From Anastrepha obliqua (taxonomy: Eukaryota > Arthropoda > Insecta > Diptera > Tephritidae), in contig NC_072894.1 in NCBI RefSeq assembly GCF_027943255.1, positions 57,105,601 through 57,169,600 of the forward strand: a DNA stretch of 64,000 nucleotides, in the 5' to 3' direction. Under the pieces are notes generated by a model that made no database searches, was not told where the DNA came from, and saw nothing but the letters and a program-made list of their open reading frames with translations. This document shows, in pieces, positions 1-12,569 of the stretch (its first letter is position 1; each line of letters begins with the position of its first letter). The translations under genes were made by a program, and so were the position numbers.

Positions 1-481
1 TTATTGATTTCGGTATGCAGAGCGTATACGCCATTTCTGCAAGCTATTTCTGCAAGTCGCTCCATTTCCAGCATAACCATACAAAAGATCGTATGGGAAG
101 TTTTTAGCAATTCAGGCTTTAATTGAACGTAATTTACAATACGTGAGCTTGATTAATAAATTTTACAATTGTTGCAGTGTTGCATTTTACAAAATGCAGT
201 GAGAACTCCATGCAGTGTAGCCTGGTCAATAAGAGGAGTAAAAAAGGCTCTTCAATGGGAAAAGTAAGTAAGTAACGAAAAGTAAAGAAAAAAGAAAAGA
301 AACACGTAAAAACTTACAGAAATTAATGCGCAATTCTTGATTGAAACCAGTGCCAGTTTTAATAACTTTTTTGGTATATCTGAAAGCGTCAAAAGTCGTT
401 GTCTCTGTCTAGTGTTATTAGGCTGTCATTGAGGATTAGGCTATTTCTGAAGATTCTAGCCATAGCTAATATGCTTAAATA
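1..481. other. unassigned sequence
   Basis: No long ORF, TIR or recognised repeat. AT-rich, with an A/G-rich stretch around 260-305. I see nothing that supports a gene. Confidence 0.5.
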
Positions 482-790
482 GAGCTCATTATATATATAT
501 ATAACTGGCGCGTACATTCTTTTTGGGTGTTTGGCCGAGTTCCTCCTCCTATTTGTGGAGGGACCTACAGTTTTAAGCCGACTCCGAATGGCAGATATTT
601 TTTATGAGCAATTTTTTCATGGCAGAAATACACTCGGAGGTTTGAAATTGCCTACCGAGAGGCGACCGCTATTAGAAAAATGTTTTTCTTAATTTTGGTG
701 TTTTACCGAGATTCGAACCTACGGTCTCTCTGTGAATTCCAAATGGTAGTCACGCACCAACCCATTCGGCTACAGCGGTCGAGCTAATTA
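482..790 (-). mobile_element. tRNA-derived SINE, copy 1
   Basis: Full-length copy on the minus strand, occupying about 492-780. Read on the minus strand it begins with a tRNA-like head (A-box-like TAGCCGAATGGGTTGG, here degenerate, and B-box-like GGTTCGAATCT), continues through a conserved body (CATGAAAAA.., CACAAATAGGAGGAGGA, CCAAACACCC) and ends in a (TA)n tail. It is flanked by a 10-bp target duplication with one mismatch (GAGCTCATTA at 482-491, GAGCTAATTA at 781-790). ORFs running through it are by-products of the repeat. Transcription by RNA polymerase III and LINE-assisted insertion are inferred from the SINE type. Confidence 0.85.
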
Positions 791-1664
791 GTGGTAGTTT
801 TTCAGACAATTCCAGTATGGAGGAGTTCCTTTAGCTTGCTGCGGATCGCTCTTAAAAAGGTGGGTGACTACCAAGATATATCTCTCGTTTGCTCTAGGAG
901 TATCAGAATCAAAAAGAAAAAAAATCAAAATCTCGTGAAGAACGGCTTCAAAGTTTTCAATTTACTATGCCCACCTAAGTGAAAGTAAAGACATATTTAC
1001 ATTTAAGGACATACTTTTTAACTGATATTGCCGTGAATTTTTTATACAGCTTATCTATTTAAATATTTTTAATTTTTATAATTTTGTAAAAATATTTTTT
1101 GGGCGGTGCCACTCTTGCAACAAATGAGCGATGTATACTAAAGTATGTGTAAGTTCACAAGATCCTCTAGTGGCGGTCTAGGAATCTTTTCTTGACTAAT
1201 TAAGCCGTTGCACCTGGTAATATTTGAGTTTTATTCGACTACTTTCTGATAGAATTTAACTCTTTGTTATGGTGGCGTTCAAAGGAGTATAAGTGGTAAG
1301 AGAGGCATCTTCTTTGCAGCCGAGTACCTTACCTTTAAGAGTGTGATAATAGACAAACGTGTCTGTCTAACGACTTAAAGCTAATCCCTCCTGATTAAAG
1401 AAGATACTTAACACGGCTTATAACAACCCAGTACGTCACACGTATTTTTACATACATATACCAGTAGTAGCTATTCTGTAAGAGGCTTATGCAGCTTGCA
1501 CAAATAAATCAGAGTACACATTTTTGCAAGAGGACACATTTTCAGGCTGAGAGAGACAGTCTTCTTCCTGCTCAACTTCCTCAAAATCGACAAGACAAAT
1601 GCAGTTCTTGTAGGGCAGTTTGAATTCCGAAAAGTCAATAATCTGCAGTTATATATTAATTATA
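791..1664. other. unassigned sequence
   Basis: The 63-codon ORF at 791-982 runs out of the adjacent SINE and has no recognisable similarity. Nothing else is supported. Confidence 0.4.
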
Positions 1665-1868
1665 AAGGGTGGCGCAAAATTAACCACTCTATCGGAACAT
1701 TTATATATATTTTGGAACTGGCGTAAGTCTATCAAATTTGTCAACTGTGAATTACACAGCTGTAGTATGCAAAGAGGCCAGCAATGGACGACGGAAAGGT
1801 CGAAATAAACATTTCCATAACCGAATTTTTTAAATTTAGAGAAAAGTTATTGTTAATTTTAAGCCCTT
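1665..1868. mobile_element. MITE family A, copy 1 (about 204 bp, TA-flanked)
   Basis: Begins AAGGGTGGCGCAAAATTAAC and ends with a degenerate inverted copy (..TTAATTTTAAGCCCTT). TA lies at each edge. It shares interior words (AGCAATGGAC..AAAGGTCGAAATAAA) with the copies at 31039, 37843 and 45453. It has no coding capacity. The TA target suggests mobilisation by a Tc1/mariner-type transposase, which is inference. Confidence 0.7.
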
Positions 1869-1872
1869 TATT

Positions 1873-3186
1873 TACATATACTGATCTAGAATTTCTTACT
1901 GGCTGATACCCATTTCTAGTCGCAAATGATCACTAGTAACTGCAATATCAGTATTTCGCTGGTTCTTATGATGGAAGCTCCTTGCCAGAATATGGTGTGC
2001 ACGAGTTCCAGAAGAAGCATCATAAATCTAAGGTTTTCAGTAGTTTTGACGTGGCGAGTACTGCGCATTTACTTGTTTTCAACAGAAAAGTGATATTAGA
2101 TTCCATTTATGAAAAATATAGAGACGAATATGTCTCGAGGGAGTTTGCTCGAAAGCAAATGCAGAAATTGCATGCGCACGTCCTTCTCTACAAATAGACT
2201 GGTTTTTCTTTTGTAAACATCTGTACATATGAGTATACCTGAATGCGCATATATCAACAAAATTGTCAACAGTCACCACTTTCTATTTATAATTACATAC
2301 AAGTTGAGGTAGATATGTATCGATGAATTATTGTATTTATTTTTTAAGCTATATAGTATGCAGGGCCAAACTCACTTTCTTTTCTTATCCATATGTACGT
2401 ATGTATGTAAGTATGTCTTTACTTAAGTATCTTTACATTGCTGAAGTTCGCTTAGTTGAAGGTGCCGGAAGTACGAAAACAATTCAATTAACCCAATCCT
2501 TTTGGATATTATTAATTACTTGCAATACAATTAAAACAACAAGAAAACAATTCGTAAATATGCATCAAAGTGAAAACTGGGTCAACAATATCTACCAGAG
2601 TACAATACGGCAGGCGTTGTCCGACAACGATTGCTTGTCGGCACTAAAGCTGGTTGGCACTGACACTGGTCGCGCATGCTCAGCACGCTAACGAGCTGTA
2701 AAGCAAACCTACACACCTACCTACATGCATGTGTGTGTGTGCATAAGAAAACCATTGATTTCTGGCATTGCCGACTTCCACTTGGCTTTGAATAATGTGA
2801 AGAGCATTTCTTTTGTATATTTAACCAGTTCGAACACACCCAATTCGTAACACTTTCTTTTTATATTATTGTACGATACATTCGTACGTGAATGAATGTT
2901 CAGTACAGCAGCTAACGAACGTACGTACGTACATTTGTACTACGTGTGAAAATTTCTTTTCAGTTTGCTATTCCCCAATAAACCCTTAGTTTGGTATCAA
3001 CTTCAGATGAATATGATGTAAAATAGCTTTCAACGTTAATTCTCAACAGAATTTTAACTTAAAAGGCACCTTTTTTTTATAGTGAGTTTTTTTAGTTATT
3101 AAGTTGAGTTATAAATAATTGCTCAATTGATCTCACAGAGATTTTTCCAATTGGTATCAAATGGAATAATCTTTCTTATTTTATAA
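1873..3186. other. unassigned sequence with a weak small ORF
   Basis: An ATG-started 44-codon frame at 2556-2690 (MHQSENWVNN..) has mixed codon use and an A at -3, but no recognisable domain and no visible exon partner. The surroundings hold GTAT/CATG microsatellite runs (2395-2415, 2918-2934). I treat the ORF as unproven. Confidence 0.25.
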
Positions 3187-3188
3187 TA

Positions 3189-3709
3189 GGTCTATGGATA
3201 AGTTCGTGCGGTTTTACAACAGATGGCGTAACTTGATTATTATTCCATCGATCCACATTTCCAAACATTCATTGGAGAGCTACTGTCGTAAGGCACAAGC
3301 GTCAGTATAAGTTTTTTATTTGAAGCGTAAACAACAATATTTTTACCACACTTGAAAATGTCGAATTTCGTGCCAAATAATGTGTTTTTGCGGGGAATTC
3401 TTTAATATGAAGAAAAAAGCAGCCGAAAGTCATCGTATCTTGGTGGAAGTTTATGGTGAGCATGCTCTAGCTGAGCGAACGTGCCAGAAGTGGTTTGCAC
3501 GCTTTAAAAGTGGTGATTTTGGCCGCGCCGCCAAAGTTCATGGATACCGAATTGGAGGAATTGCTCGATCAAGATCCGGCTCAAACGCAAGAAGAGGTTA
3601 CAAAAACTTTGGGAGTTGATCAATCAACCATTTCCAAACGTTTAAAAGCCATGGGAATGATCCGAAATTCAAATTTCGAAAAAAAACCGCACGAACTTAT
3701 TTATAGACC
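3189..3709 (+). mobile_element. internally deleted mariner (M3), about 521 bp
   Basis: Ends GGTCTATGGATAAGTTCGTG / CACGAACTTATTTATAGACC match the TIRs of the full-length mariner at 20168-21447. On the plus strand it keeps the 5' UTR and the N-terminal helix-turn-helix coding region (MKKKAAESHR.., then PKFMDTELEE..STISKRLKAMGMIR), then jumps directly to the 3' end. It carries three lesions relative to the intact copy: an 11-bp loss near the start codon (GGAATTCTTTAATATG), a 23-bp loss after GATTTTGG, and a loss of about 0.75 kb covering the whole catalytic domain. It is non-autonomous. The copy at 36896-37416 carries matching lesions. Confidence 0.92.
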
Positions 3710-3714
3710 TTAAT

Positions 3715-4945
3715 TGAAACTGATTTCGTATATTCCTAAGTTAAATAAATTGTTTCAATTGAAAATCAATTATATAAACCTAAAAAAAGATAAATTACAT
3801 AAAATAAAATTACTTCAATATTTGATACTTAATTGATCAGGTACTGCAATTACTTAGCAACGACATGAAAAAAATCAAAATAAAATACGCAAGTTGAACT
3901 CGAATATCAGCTACTGAAATATCAGCTACTTTACAATTAGTTACATACGCTTCTTTTTTAAATAATAGCATTATTTTTAAAATAAAATGGCAAGGAAGAA
4001 TTCAACGCTGCAAGAAAGTTGTTAATGAATTCTCAAATATTATTCAACTTCAGCACAAGTTGAGGACAAGGTCTGGGAAAAGTGTAATGAACGCTGAAAC
4101 TAAATTTTTTCTTGTGTTTGCTGGGTTATTGTGAATACGTGCGTGTGCCTGTGCTGTGATATTGAGTAGTTTTATGAACTTGTTCGAAAGTGGCTGCGAC
4201 AAAAAGTGTGCAAATGCGAGAAATTTATGTAGTTGCAGGCTAATACTGTATCTGGAAATTTGCCTTAGTTCAGAAGAAAAGCATTTGTTATTTTAATCTT
4301 TGTTTTTCTTAAATGCCGTTTTGAAGTTTCACACACTAAATCTTACTTCAACATAGTCGTTTTAGAGCCTTTTGATAGTTCTTGCTTAAAAAAGTATAAT
4401 TAACTTTCAAATTTAGAATGCATACCTTACAAACACACATACATATGTATTGGCTTAAAGAAATTTTTCGAAATGTGTTTAAGGAAGCTGTAACTACTGC
4501 ATTTAGTTAGCGTAAAAATTTTCTGCAATATTTTTTGTTTCCTAGAAATATACCCACAATTTACTTATTTACTTGATATGAGTTTATTTGATTTTTGTTT
4601 TCTTTCTTTATTTTATTGAATTTATTGAATTTTCTTATTTACTGAATGAATTTTAACTTTTTTATTCTTAATTATTAAATATTTTTATCTTATTCCAAAT
4701 ATTATTTTCGCCTTCAACTGCATGTTGCTTACTTATTTATCCTTAAATACTAGAATAATAATACAGGCAGTTGTGAGATTATCTTTATCTTTGTATCTGT
4801 GTGTGTGTATATATTAATACATTAATTCATTAATTATATTTTATAAGTATGTATTGTAAATTTTCTTTCGACTTTTTAGTTTATTGTATTTAAATCCTAA
4901 TATGTTTTATTTATTTTAGTTTGGTAGAAACATTTTCGTTTGTAT
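3715..4945. other. unassigned AT-rich sequence
   Basis: No ORF or TIR recognised. Long T-rich tracts occur around 4560-4700. Confidence 0.45.
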
Positions 4946-4947
4946 TT

Positions 4948-5045
4948 AGGTTAGGTTAGCGTGGTTGGCAATAAGCCACGCATATACCTTTTGGTCCCTA
5001 GCGATATCAGATGGACTTAGTTGCATCAAATTTGTAATTTCTTAC
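4948..5045 (-). mobile_element. possible 3' end of a non-LTR retrotransposon
   Basis: AGGTTAGGTTAGCGTGG followed by a short hairpin (GCGTGG..CCACGC) and text resembling retrotransposon 3' UTRs. The reverse complement ends in CCTAACCT, like the ends of the RNase H fossils near 14410 and 39465. This is a resemblance only; no coding sequence remains. Confidence 0.3.
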
Positions 5046-5324
5046 AATGAAATTAAATATATTTTATATGAGTTTTTGTTATTTTTATTTTTTATTTTGA
5101 CGACTTTTTTTTGGAAACTCATTAATATTTTTTTTTCCTTTTTTCATTTTAAATCATTTATTTATTCATATTTATTATTATTATTATTATGTATGATTTA
5201 TTATTTAATACAACTTTTTTATCACTTTAATGCTTATTTTAATAAAACGCGTACAATGGTAGATTTCTCAACAATTATTTTGTTAATTACTTCAATATTC
5301 AAACAAAATTAAAAAAAAGAACTA

Positions 5325-5990
5325 AAAAAAATTATCTAACATTTTTTTTAATTTGAAATTTAAAAAATTTGAAAAAAAATTTCTTTGTGACAACATTGAG
5401 CGAACTCACATAATTTCTCTTTTTTAGAATTACAAATAAAAAAAATTAAAAAAATTTTTTAAAGTTTGAAAAAAAAATTTTTTTTTTTTAATTTTTAAAA
5501 CTTTGAAAAAAATTTTTTTTTGTTTGATTTGTAACACTTTGAAAAAAAAATTTTTTTGTTTTTTTTTTTTATTTTTGAAACTTTGAAAAAAAAAAAATTT
5601 TTTTAATCTGAAAGACAATATTTTTTTTTTAATTTTTGAAACTTTGAAAAAAAATAATTTGTTTAATCTGAAAGAACTTTTTTTTTCGTAACAATATTCA
5701 GCGAACTCATATAATTTATTTTATATACTTAATCATGTTTTGAATATTAAAAATTACTTACAAACAAAAAAAAAAAAAAAAATTTTTAAAACTTTGAAAA
5801 AAAAAAATTTTTTAAATTTTTAAAACTTTGAAAAAAAAAATGTTTTTCTTTATTTTTACAAATTTTTAAAACTTCGAAAAAAAATGAAAATGAACTAAAG
5901 TGAAAGAACTTTTTTTTCGTAACAATATTCAGCGAACTCATATAATTTCTTTTATGTACTCAATCATTTTTGAATATGAAAAATTTCTTG
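5325..5990. repeat. A/T homopolymer-rich locus with duplicated block
   Basis: Alternating runs of A and T with the recurrent word AACTTTGAAAAAAA. A block containing CGTAACAATATTCAGCGAAC and the following ~60 bases occurs at about 5661-5760 and again at about 5893-5990, and a more diverged version (GACAACATTGAGCGAACTCA) at about 5386-5420. This looks like tandem segmental duplication of low-complexity DNA. The lysine/phenylalanine ORF at 5430-5618 on the minus strand is an artefact of the homopolymers. Confidence 0.75.
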
Positions 5991-6049
5991 CCATTCTTTG
6001 CTTTGAATGAATATTTTCCTTATTTTTCACTTTTATTTGAATTTCTATT

Positions 6050-6475
6050 AAGATACGGTTCCATGTTTACCAAATTGTAATCCTTTCCTTAACTGTTAAT
6101 TATATATTTTTTGTTTCCCTATTTAGAAAATTTTTTTATTAACTTTTAATTAAAAAAATAAAAAAGAGTTTTTTTTCTATTTGCATATTTAGCTAATTTC
6201 TATTTCTTCTGTTAACTTTTAAATATAAAACTAAAAAAGAAACAAAATTTCCATTTCCATATTTAGCAAATTCATGGTCTTTCTATTAATTTTTAATTTT
6301 AAAATAAAAAAAAAATTATTTCTACTCCGATTTTTAGCAAATTTCTAGTCGTATTATTATCTTTTAATTTTAAAATAAAAATCTATTTTTTTCCATTTCC
6401 ATAGTTGGCAAATTTTGGGTGCTTTTCTGAACTTTTAGTTATAAATATTTTTTTTTCTATTTCATTATTTTCTTT
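6050..6475. repeat. degenerate tandem repeat, period about 60-80 bp
   Basis: Roughly five to six diverged units, each starting near CCATTTCCATATTTAGCAAA and followed by TCTATTAACTTTTAATTTTA and an A-run. Recognisable unit starts lie near 6060, 6119, 6178, 6250, 6322 and 6398. No coding potential. Confidence 0.6.
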
Positions 6476-6479
6476 TTCC

Positions 6480-8756
6480 ATTATTTTACTCAATGTTTGT
6501 TTATTATGTATATAACACTTTTAGGTTGAACATCAAATCAAATAAAAGCGTCTCATTTACATGTACCTTGAGCTTTAGTTATGTTTAACAAAACGCCGAC
6601 TGTTTTGTAGGTGTTAAACAATTTTTTTTATTGAAAGTTTTGTCGCTCTAAAAATTATTGCCAGAAATAAGCGCACTATTTATTATTTCGGTCAATTCCT
6701 CATAAATGCATATCACTAAAATATGTTTTTTTTTTGTTTTTGAAAAATATTAAGCCATTACCACAACACTTCACTCTTGGCCATTTGCCGCACGACTGAC
6801 GTCGGTAAAAGTTTTCTCTTACGGTTTTTACTGTTTGTTAGTAAAACGCACCAACAGCTATACTGCGACTGCGCAACTGTCTTGGCTAGCGTCTAAAGTG
6901 CCTTCAAGACGTGGTGAGCATTTTAAGTTATGTATGTATGTATGTGAGTACGAGTATGTGTGTTGATGTAAGCGTGTTTATATTACAATTTAACTTTCTT
7001 GCTTTTCTTTGTTGCAAGTACTTATGAATTTATGTGTGTAGCTTAGCTTTTTACCTTTCTTCGGGAACTGGTTACCACAATAACTCTACTTTATGAACGA
7101 CGAAAATAACAACAATTGCGCGTAGTATACGGGTATGTAAATATGTATGTATGAACGTAACGCGTCTCGTCTGTTACTTCTTATTTTTAGATGCTTATTT
7201 TGCTTTTAAATTATCCAATTGGCAACTTCAGGCTTTTCGTTGGTTGGTTGTTCGATTTGTTGTTTACGACACGACGCGCATGCGCACAACTGTTCAACAC
7301 GAGCTTAAGTTTGCAACTGATCGCTGTTTGTGATTTGATTTACCATCATACCACGCTAGTTGTGCCTTCATTGCTGCCAAGGTGTTCATTTTCAGTTGCT
7401 ATTTTGGTTAGTGGCAGCGATTTGTGCGTTTCGGTGCAAATAAACTTGGCTCGTTAAGTTGGCGGCGTAGAAGCAGCATTTTACAGTTAAGTGCATATTG
7501 TCTGCAGAAGTGAGGTAGCAGAAGAATGTGACTTTTTACAGCTACTTATCGATAAACAACATTTATTTGAGAGCCTCAGAGGTGCAGCGTGACTTTATTG
7601 AGAAAGTTTTTTGGGAGAAGCCTTGCTAGTTACTTGCTCCAATTTGTATAAGTTTTTACTTGCTAATTACGTATGCAGTCGCACATTGAGTCTGGGTGAA
7701 TGTTCTCAAATCACTTTCTCTTCCCACCAAATGTAAACACAAGAGGACAGGTATTGAGCTGCATATGCATATATAAGTATATAAACAGGTATATATATTT
7801 TAAACGTGCAGAAGGCAGCTACCATTCATTCTACAATATTCGAGTTCTTTTGAATGCATTTTAAATCTACCGCAACACGAATCAATGTGAGAAGATTATT
7901 TGGTCTTAAAGAGCTCAGATACTTTTCATTATATATTTTCCAAAATTTGCCAGCAAAATCCCAGTGAAGTCGGGTCACTCTTAAAGAAAGTGTTCAGCCT
8001 CTTCAAGGTACGCTGCGCAAATGAGTTTATCATATATGTATGTCGATCGCATTCAGACATTTGTATGATGAAAAGTTTCTTGGGCGCAATGCAATAGCAG
8101 TTCCATTTACTCAGTGATAACATTTACCTAATCAGACCTTTGATGTTTGAGATCAGCGCAGATGCAGCCTCTCAAGAATTCTCAGTGCACGTTGAGTGAG
8201 TTATTAAGCCATTTTCCGTACAGTTAATGCCATATTTTATTTTCTTTTTCTTAGTCATAATCCACTCTGTGCAACAGATCAGATTTCTTATTACTATGAA
8301 TACTTACACTGCGGTTCACTTAATGCAAGGCAATACTTTTTATGGAATAAAATGGGTACTAAAGCTTTGTATTTCATCAAGTAATCCAAGGTCTTCTGAT
8401 AATTCAAGGAAAAACGGTATTTTGCTGAAAATAAGCCCGCATCAGAGTATTATTCCATATAACAGTATTTCGCAGCAACAAAACTTAAAATCGATTTTTT
8501 TTTTCGGTATTTCGAAAGTATAATATCTTAAGAATATACTGTGAAATTTTCATGCATTATAGCTCCTACAGCCCATTAATTAGGTAGAGAGCGGTCCGCG
8601 CGCTGTACCTCAAACTTTAAACTCATTTATCTCGAAAATGGCTTTTTTTTTGGCCTGGTGTTGTCAATAAAACAAAACCTATTCAACCGAATTGTTTGAA
8701 ATCTTAATATGTTGTTCACAACATCAGTGGCTATCACCCGTACAAGAGTCATATTA
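6480..8756. other. unassigned, more complex sequence
   Basis: About 6760-7500 is less repetitive and less AT-rich than its surroundings and could be unique host DNA. Overlapping ORFs at 7151-7457 lack recognisable domains. GTAT microsatellites occur near 6928 and 7140. No gene call is justified. Confidence 0.35.
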
Positions 8757-8758
8757 TA

Positions 8759-9457
8759 GGGTGGGCCATGTAAAATTTGCTTTTTGAATCGGCTATAAAA
8801 AAAAACTAATCAATATTTTTTCAAACTTTCTTTTATTTTCAAGATTGAACATTGTCATTAATGAATAAAAAATAATATCGGTCAAATGACTGCCACGACT
8901 GGCTTTACAGTAGGCCATTCGATCAACCCAATTTTTAAGCACATTTTCGATTGTTTGGGCTCCAATTTCATGAATGGCAACTTCGACTTCGTGTTTTAAA
9001 GCATCAATCGTCTCTGGATGGTTTGCATAGCATTTGTCCTTAACGGCTCCTCACAAAAAAAGTCCAACGGTCTTAACTCACAGCTCCGAGGTGGCCAATT
9101 TATATCGGAATTCAAAAACGGTAGCCAAAAGTTCGAGTGTAACTTTGGCAGTGTGACAAGTTGCATCGTCCTGTTGCAACCAAATGTCGTCCATGTCATC
9201 GTCTTCAATTTTTGGAAACAACATGTTGAGCATGTCACGGTAATGCTCGCCATTTACTGTAAACGCGGAAGAAGAAGAAGACTCACCAGTTTGGAAATAG
9301 GTTTTCAATATTTCCCAATTTTGTTCAAGCGTATAGCATCCCATTTCGTAAATGTCAAACCTTTAAGTGAATTATGAACACATTTGACATGTCATTTGCG
9401 TTACCATTCTCAAAAAAATAGGTGGTTCAAAAAGCAAACGCTATATGGCCGACCCGT
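8759..9457 (-). mobile_element. DD41D-type (rosa-like) element, family B, deleted copy 1
   Basis: TIRs GGGTGGGCCATGTAAAATTT.. and, in reverse, ACGGGTCGGCCATATAGCGT.. with TA at both edges. The minus-strand transposase remnant starts MGCYTLEQNWEILKTYFQ, skips the first catalytic region, resumes at TVNGEHYRDML..DDIWLQQDDATCHTA, and after a frameshift continues INWPPRSCELRPLDFF. The second catalytic Asp (in QQDDATCHTA) is visible and the first is lost with the deletion. The WPPRSCDL(T)PLD motif is typical of DD41D IS630-Tc1-mariner transposases. A closely similar deleted copy lies at 51020-51720. Confidence 0.85.
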
Positions 9458-9588
9458 TATTATTTCAATTACTTCGTGTTTCTTTTTATTAAAAAACTAA
9501 ACGAAAAACCCGACGCTTAGAGTATCGAATTCAAAACCGTGCCATTTTGTGAAATCTTTTTTTTTTGTTTTAGTTTTTTTTTACTCTA

Positions 9589-10502
9589 CAGTCATAGTGA
9601 TTAATATTTGTTTTGGTTTTTGTGTTTCAGATAAATAGAAGAGCCAAAATGGACAACACCGTCCAGATCCAATTTTTCGGGAGGATCAACTTCAGCGTCA
9701 TTTTTAAATTATTAAAATTAAAAATGAATAGGTGTAAATGTTTCACGAATCTCGAAAATATGATTCCAACAAACTTTTATAAAGCTATTTCCAGTAATTT
9801 TGTAGTCTATAGTTTTCAATTCGAATGCGCCACAGCACAACATTGCACCCCACAGCATAACACCACCTTCGCGGCAGTGATGTCGACTCAAGCAACTTTC
9901 CTCCTTTCTTAAATCATAGAAATAGCAATTGTAACTATCCGGCCCATCCAGATTGAATTTCTTTTCGTCATTAAGTATTATTTTTTTCTGTTCACCGGTA
10001 TCATTGAACGTAATAGAACTCCAAGCCATGTGGTTGGTCCCTTGCAAAATCGAGGCGGCGCTCTTTGCGAATTTTATTCAAAAGTAGTTTTTTTCTTGTA
10101 ATTTGTATTGCTTAAGATGTGGCGCTTTTAGAATAGTCCTTCAAACGGTGGATTTGCTGGCCGAAACATTTGTTATGTTTTTAATTTTTGCTGTTGTAAG
10201 GGCGCAATTCGATGCAATCCGAAGGACTTTGCGGGTCAAAGCCATCGCAGTTCTGCATTTTAGTTCTTACCATTAGAGGCACTTTGTTTCACGTGAAGAT
10301 CCACGATTTGAAAGTACCTCTGAAATCAAGATACTGAGTTTTTTTCCGTGATCTGCTAAACCTTTCTTATTTTCCACTTTGTTCGAATTAAGAAGTAATT
10401 GACTCAACATAATGAATGCTTATAAAAACGATCCTTTTTCACAGCTTTAATGCGCAAATAATATAGCGTAACTGAGTGCCTCTAATCAGGTGAACCGGAC
10501 TG
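9589..10502 (-). mobile_element. Tc3-like transposon remnant
   Basis: The minus-strand reading frame at 9718-10047 contains LNDEKKFNLDGPDSYNCYFYDLRKEE..GGVMLWGAM, a strong match to the first catalytic region of Tc3-type transposases (DEKKFNLDGPDG). Upstream codons at 10050-10250 (RRLDFAR, ASKSTV) keep the family pattern but are broken by stops. The third catalytic residue is not visible. The right boundary is CCGGTTCACCT../..CGGACTG followed by TA at 10503. The left boundary at TACAGTC (9587) is tentative. It is an inactive fossil. Confidence 0.75.
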
Positions 10503-10504
10503 TA

Positions 10505-12540
10505 TATTTCATAGTAATCAAGCACACAGAGATAAACAATTTTTTTATGTTCGGCATAGCAAGGCTTGCTTGGCAAAAGAGTCCAGCCGAAGCAGCCATA
10601 TGAAATTAACAAAGTACCCCAAAAACTATTCCATAACCTACAAGCTTAAAACGTTGACGTTGCTTCATTTCAAAAAAAATATTTGCAAAATTCCAAATTG
10701 TTCCAAGCAAACTTAAGTACTGCTATATATTTGTTACTTTCATAAATTTATCTTATAATTGTTGAATGAAATAATTTTTTAAATCTTTGGTTAGAATCAA
10801 AATATTTTTTCCATTCATAAATTGCCTAAAATTTACTCATTTAGATGTTACCTAAATTGTTTTTTTAAGTATAAATTATCTGAAAAAGTAGGCAAAATTT
10901 CCAAATAAAGGCCTATGCATACATACATAATTAAAAATTATTCAAAATCCCCTAAAGCCATCCACTTATATATATATGTAGGTACTTATATTATTATGGC
11001 AAGAGAAAATATAATTAACGAACTCATATAAAATACTAATATTCTTCAAGCTAACAATAACACATAATGACACAAGCGAATAACAATAATAATAATAATA
11101 ATATTGTAATAATAATATCACATTCAGTCGTAATTATCAAAGTACTTCCAGTCAAGTGAAGTGAAATCGTGGGCTTGTGCATACTCACACACATACTCAC
11201 GCATACTAGCCCATACACTCGGCTAAACTTGTATTGAAAACACTTGATCTACCATACGACACATTTCATTTGCGAATGCGTAAACTTTTTCTCACATATC
11301 ATCATACGCCATTCACGTCGATAGGCAATGATTTGTCATTCAATAGATGTCGGCGAACCACTTTAACCAGGTTCACTCAGCAATTTATTGTGCAGAAGCA
11401 AGTGATTACTTTCATGTATACATAACAGGCTTGGAAAAACTTCTGAAATAAAGTTATTTCATTCATATTAAAAGAAATCAAACGCAATCCAATATATATT
11501 TTTTTACGCAATTAAAGAAGCTGAGCTGAAATCAATTTCAAAATAACAAATAGAGGGCAGACTCCTTGGGGAGTACTGGCATTTACGCTTTGGCGATATA
11601 GCATCTCAGATGACGAAATGTTGAGCGTTGTAAACTCAATATACGAGTATGCAAACCCCTAAACTTTGAACGTTGCATTGAATAACCATGAGTAGTAAAT
11701 GTTTATTTCTACCACAACCCATTTTTGCTTCCAGATGAAAATGAATTAATGCATCGTTTCTATTCTACATACGACTTAACAACTGCATAGTAAATAGAAC
11801 TAAATTATGGTTTTTGTTCAAATTAATTATGAAATTAGAATTGAACTATTTTTTGGAGTGTCGTACTTTAATCAACTGAATATTGCATGCCTTGGCACAG
11901 TATAACTGCAATCATCAACTTATTGGCAGCTTACACAGCTGATACTTTAAACTTCGCTTGACATGGGCACAATACGCTGGACTCAGCGGGCCCGAAATGG
12001 CAAAAGAATAACCGATACCAACACTGCATTCAAAAAGCTTATTCATACATACATACGTATGTATATTTGTATACAGGCTGGTTGTGCATACAAAGTAAGC
12101 CGTTGAGCTAGTTAACTGCTTTTGGCGCTTAAGACAGAGACTGGCGGGCATACCAAGCGGCATATGGGCGTGCTTTAAGTACTATAAACGGCGATGTATA
12201 CTCGTTGCGCGGCAGCCATGCAGCTAACTTGCAAGTTCAGTGCCAAGTTAAAGCATGAATGGCACTTCAAAGCAGACACGCTGAAATGGGCATTCACTCA
12301 CTACTCTGGGCTATGTTTTGTTAGTGCAGTTATTAAGGGGTTAGACCACTGAGGTCTGTGGAAAAAATTAATACGTGCATATTTTGCGAATTTCTTTCAA
12401 TGGCCCAATGAAATAAGTGAAAGTTCTGAAAAAGCGTCTTGACTGTTCATTCGTGTTATAAACTAAATTAAGGTACTTGTACTATGCGCACTTGTATACG
12501 AGGGTGTTATAATTCTGTTCACAAAACGGCTGTATGTTAC
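10505..12540. other. unassigned sequence
   Basis: No domain or TIR recognised. It includes an (AAT)n run at about 11084-11118 and CATACATACATA-type motifs near 12050. ORFs here (for example 11234-11425 and 11915-12163) have no recognisable similarity. Confidence 0.4.
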
Positions 12541-12569
12541 ACCTTAAAGAATTCGAGATAGACATAGGC

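Noticed and set aside
4965..5312. 115-codon Phe/Leu/Ile-rich ORF resembling a membrane protein
   Set aside because: Composition follows from T-rich DNA. No start context, exon structure or family match.
5430..5618. Lys/Phe-rich 62-codon ORF
   Set aside because: Produced by A and T homopolymers; no coding signature.
12340..12362. TTAAGGGGTTAGACCACTGA as a third TTAA MITE end
   Set aside because: It resembles the ends of the MITEs at 19112 and 38648, but I found no matching inverted end nearby, so no element can be delimited.
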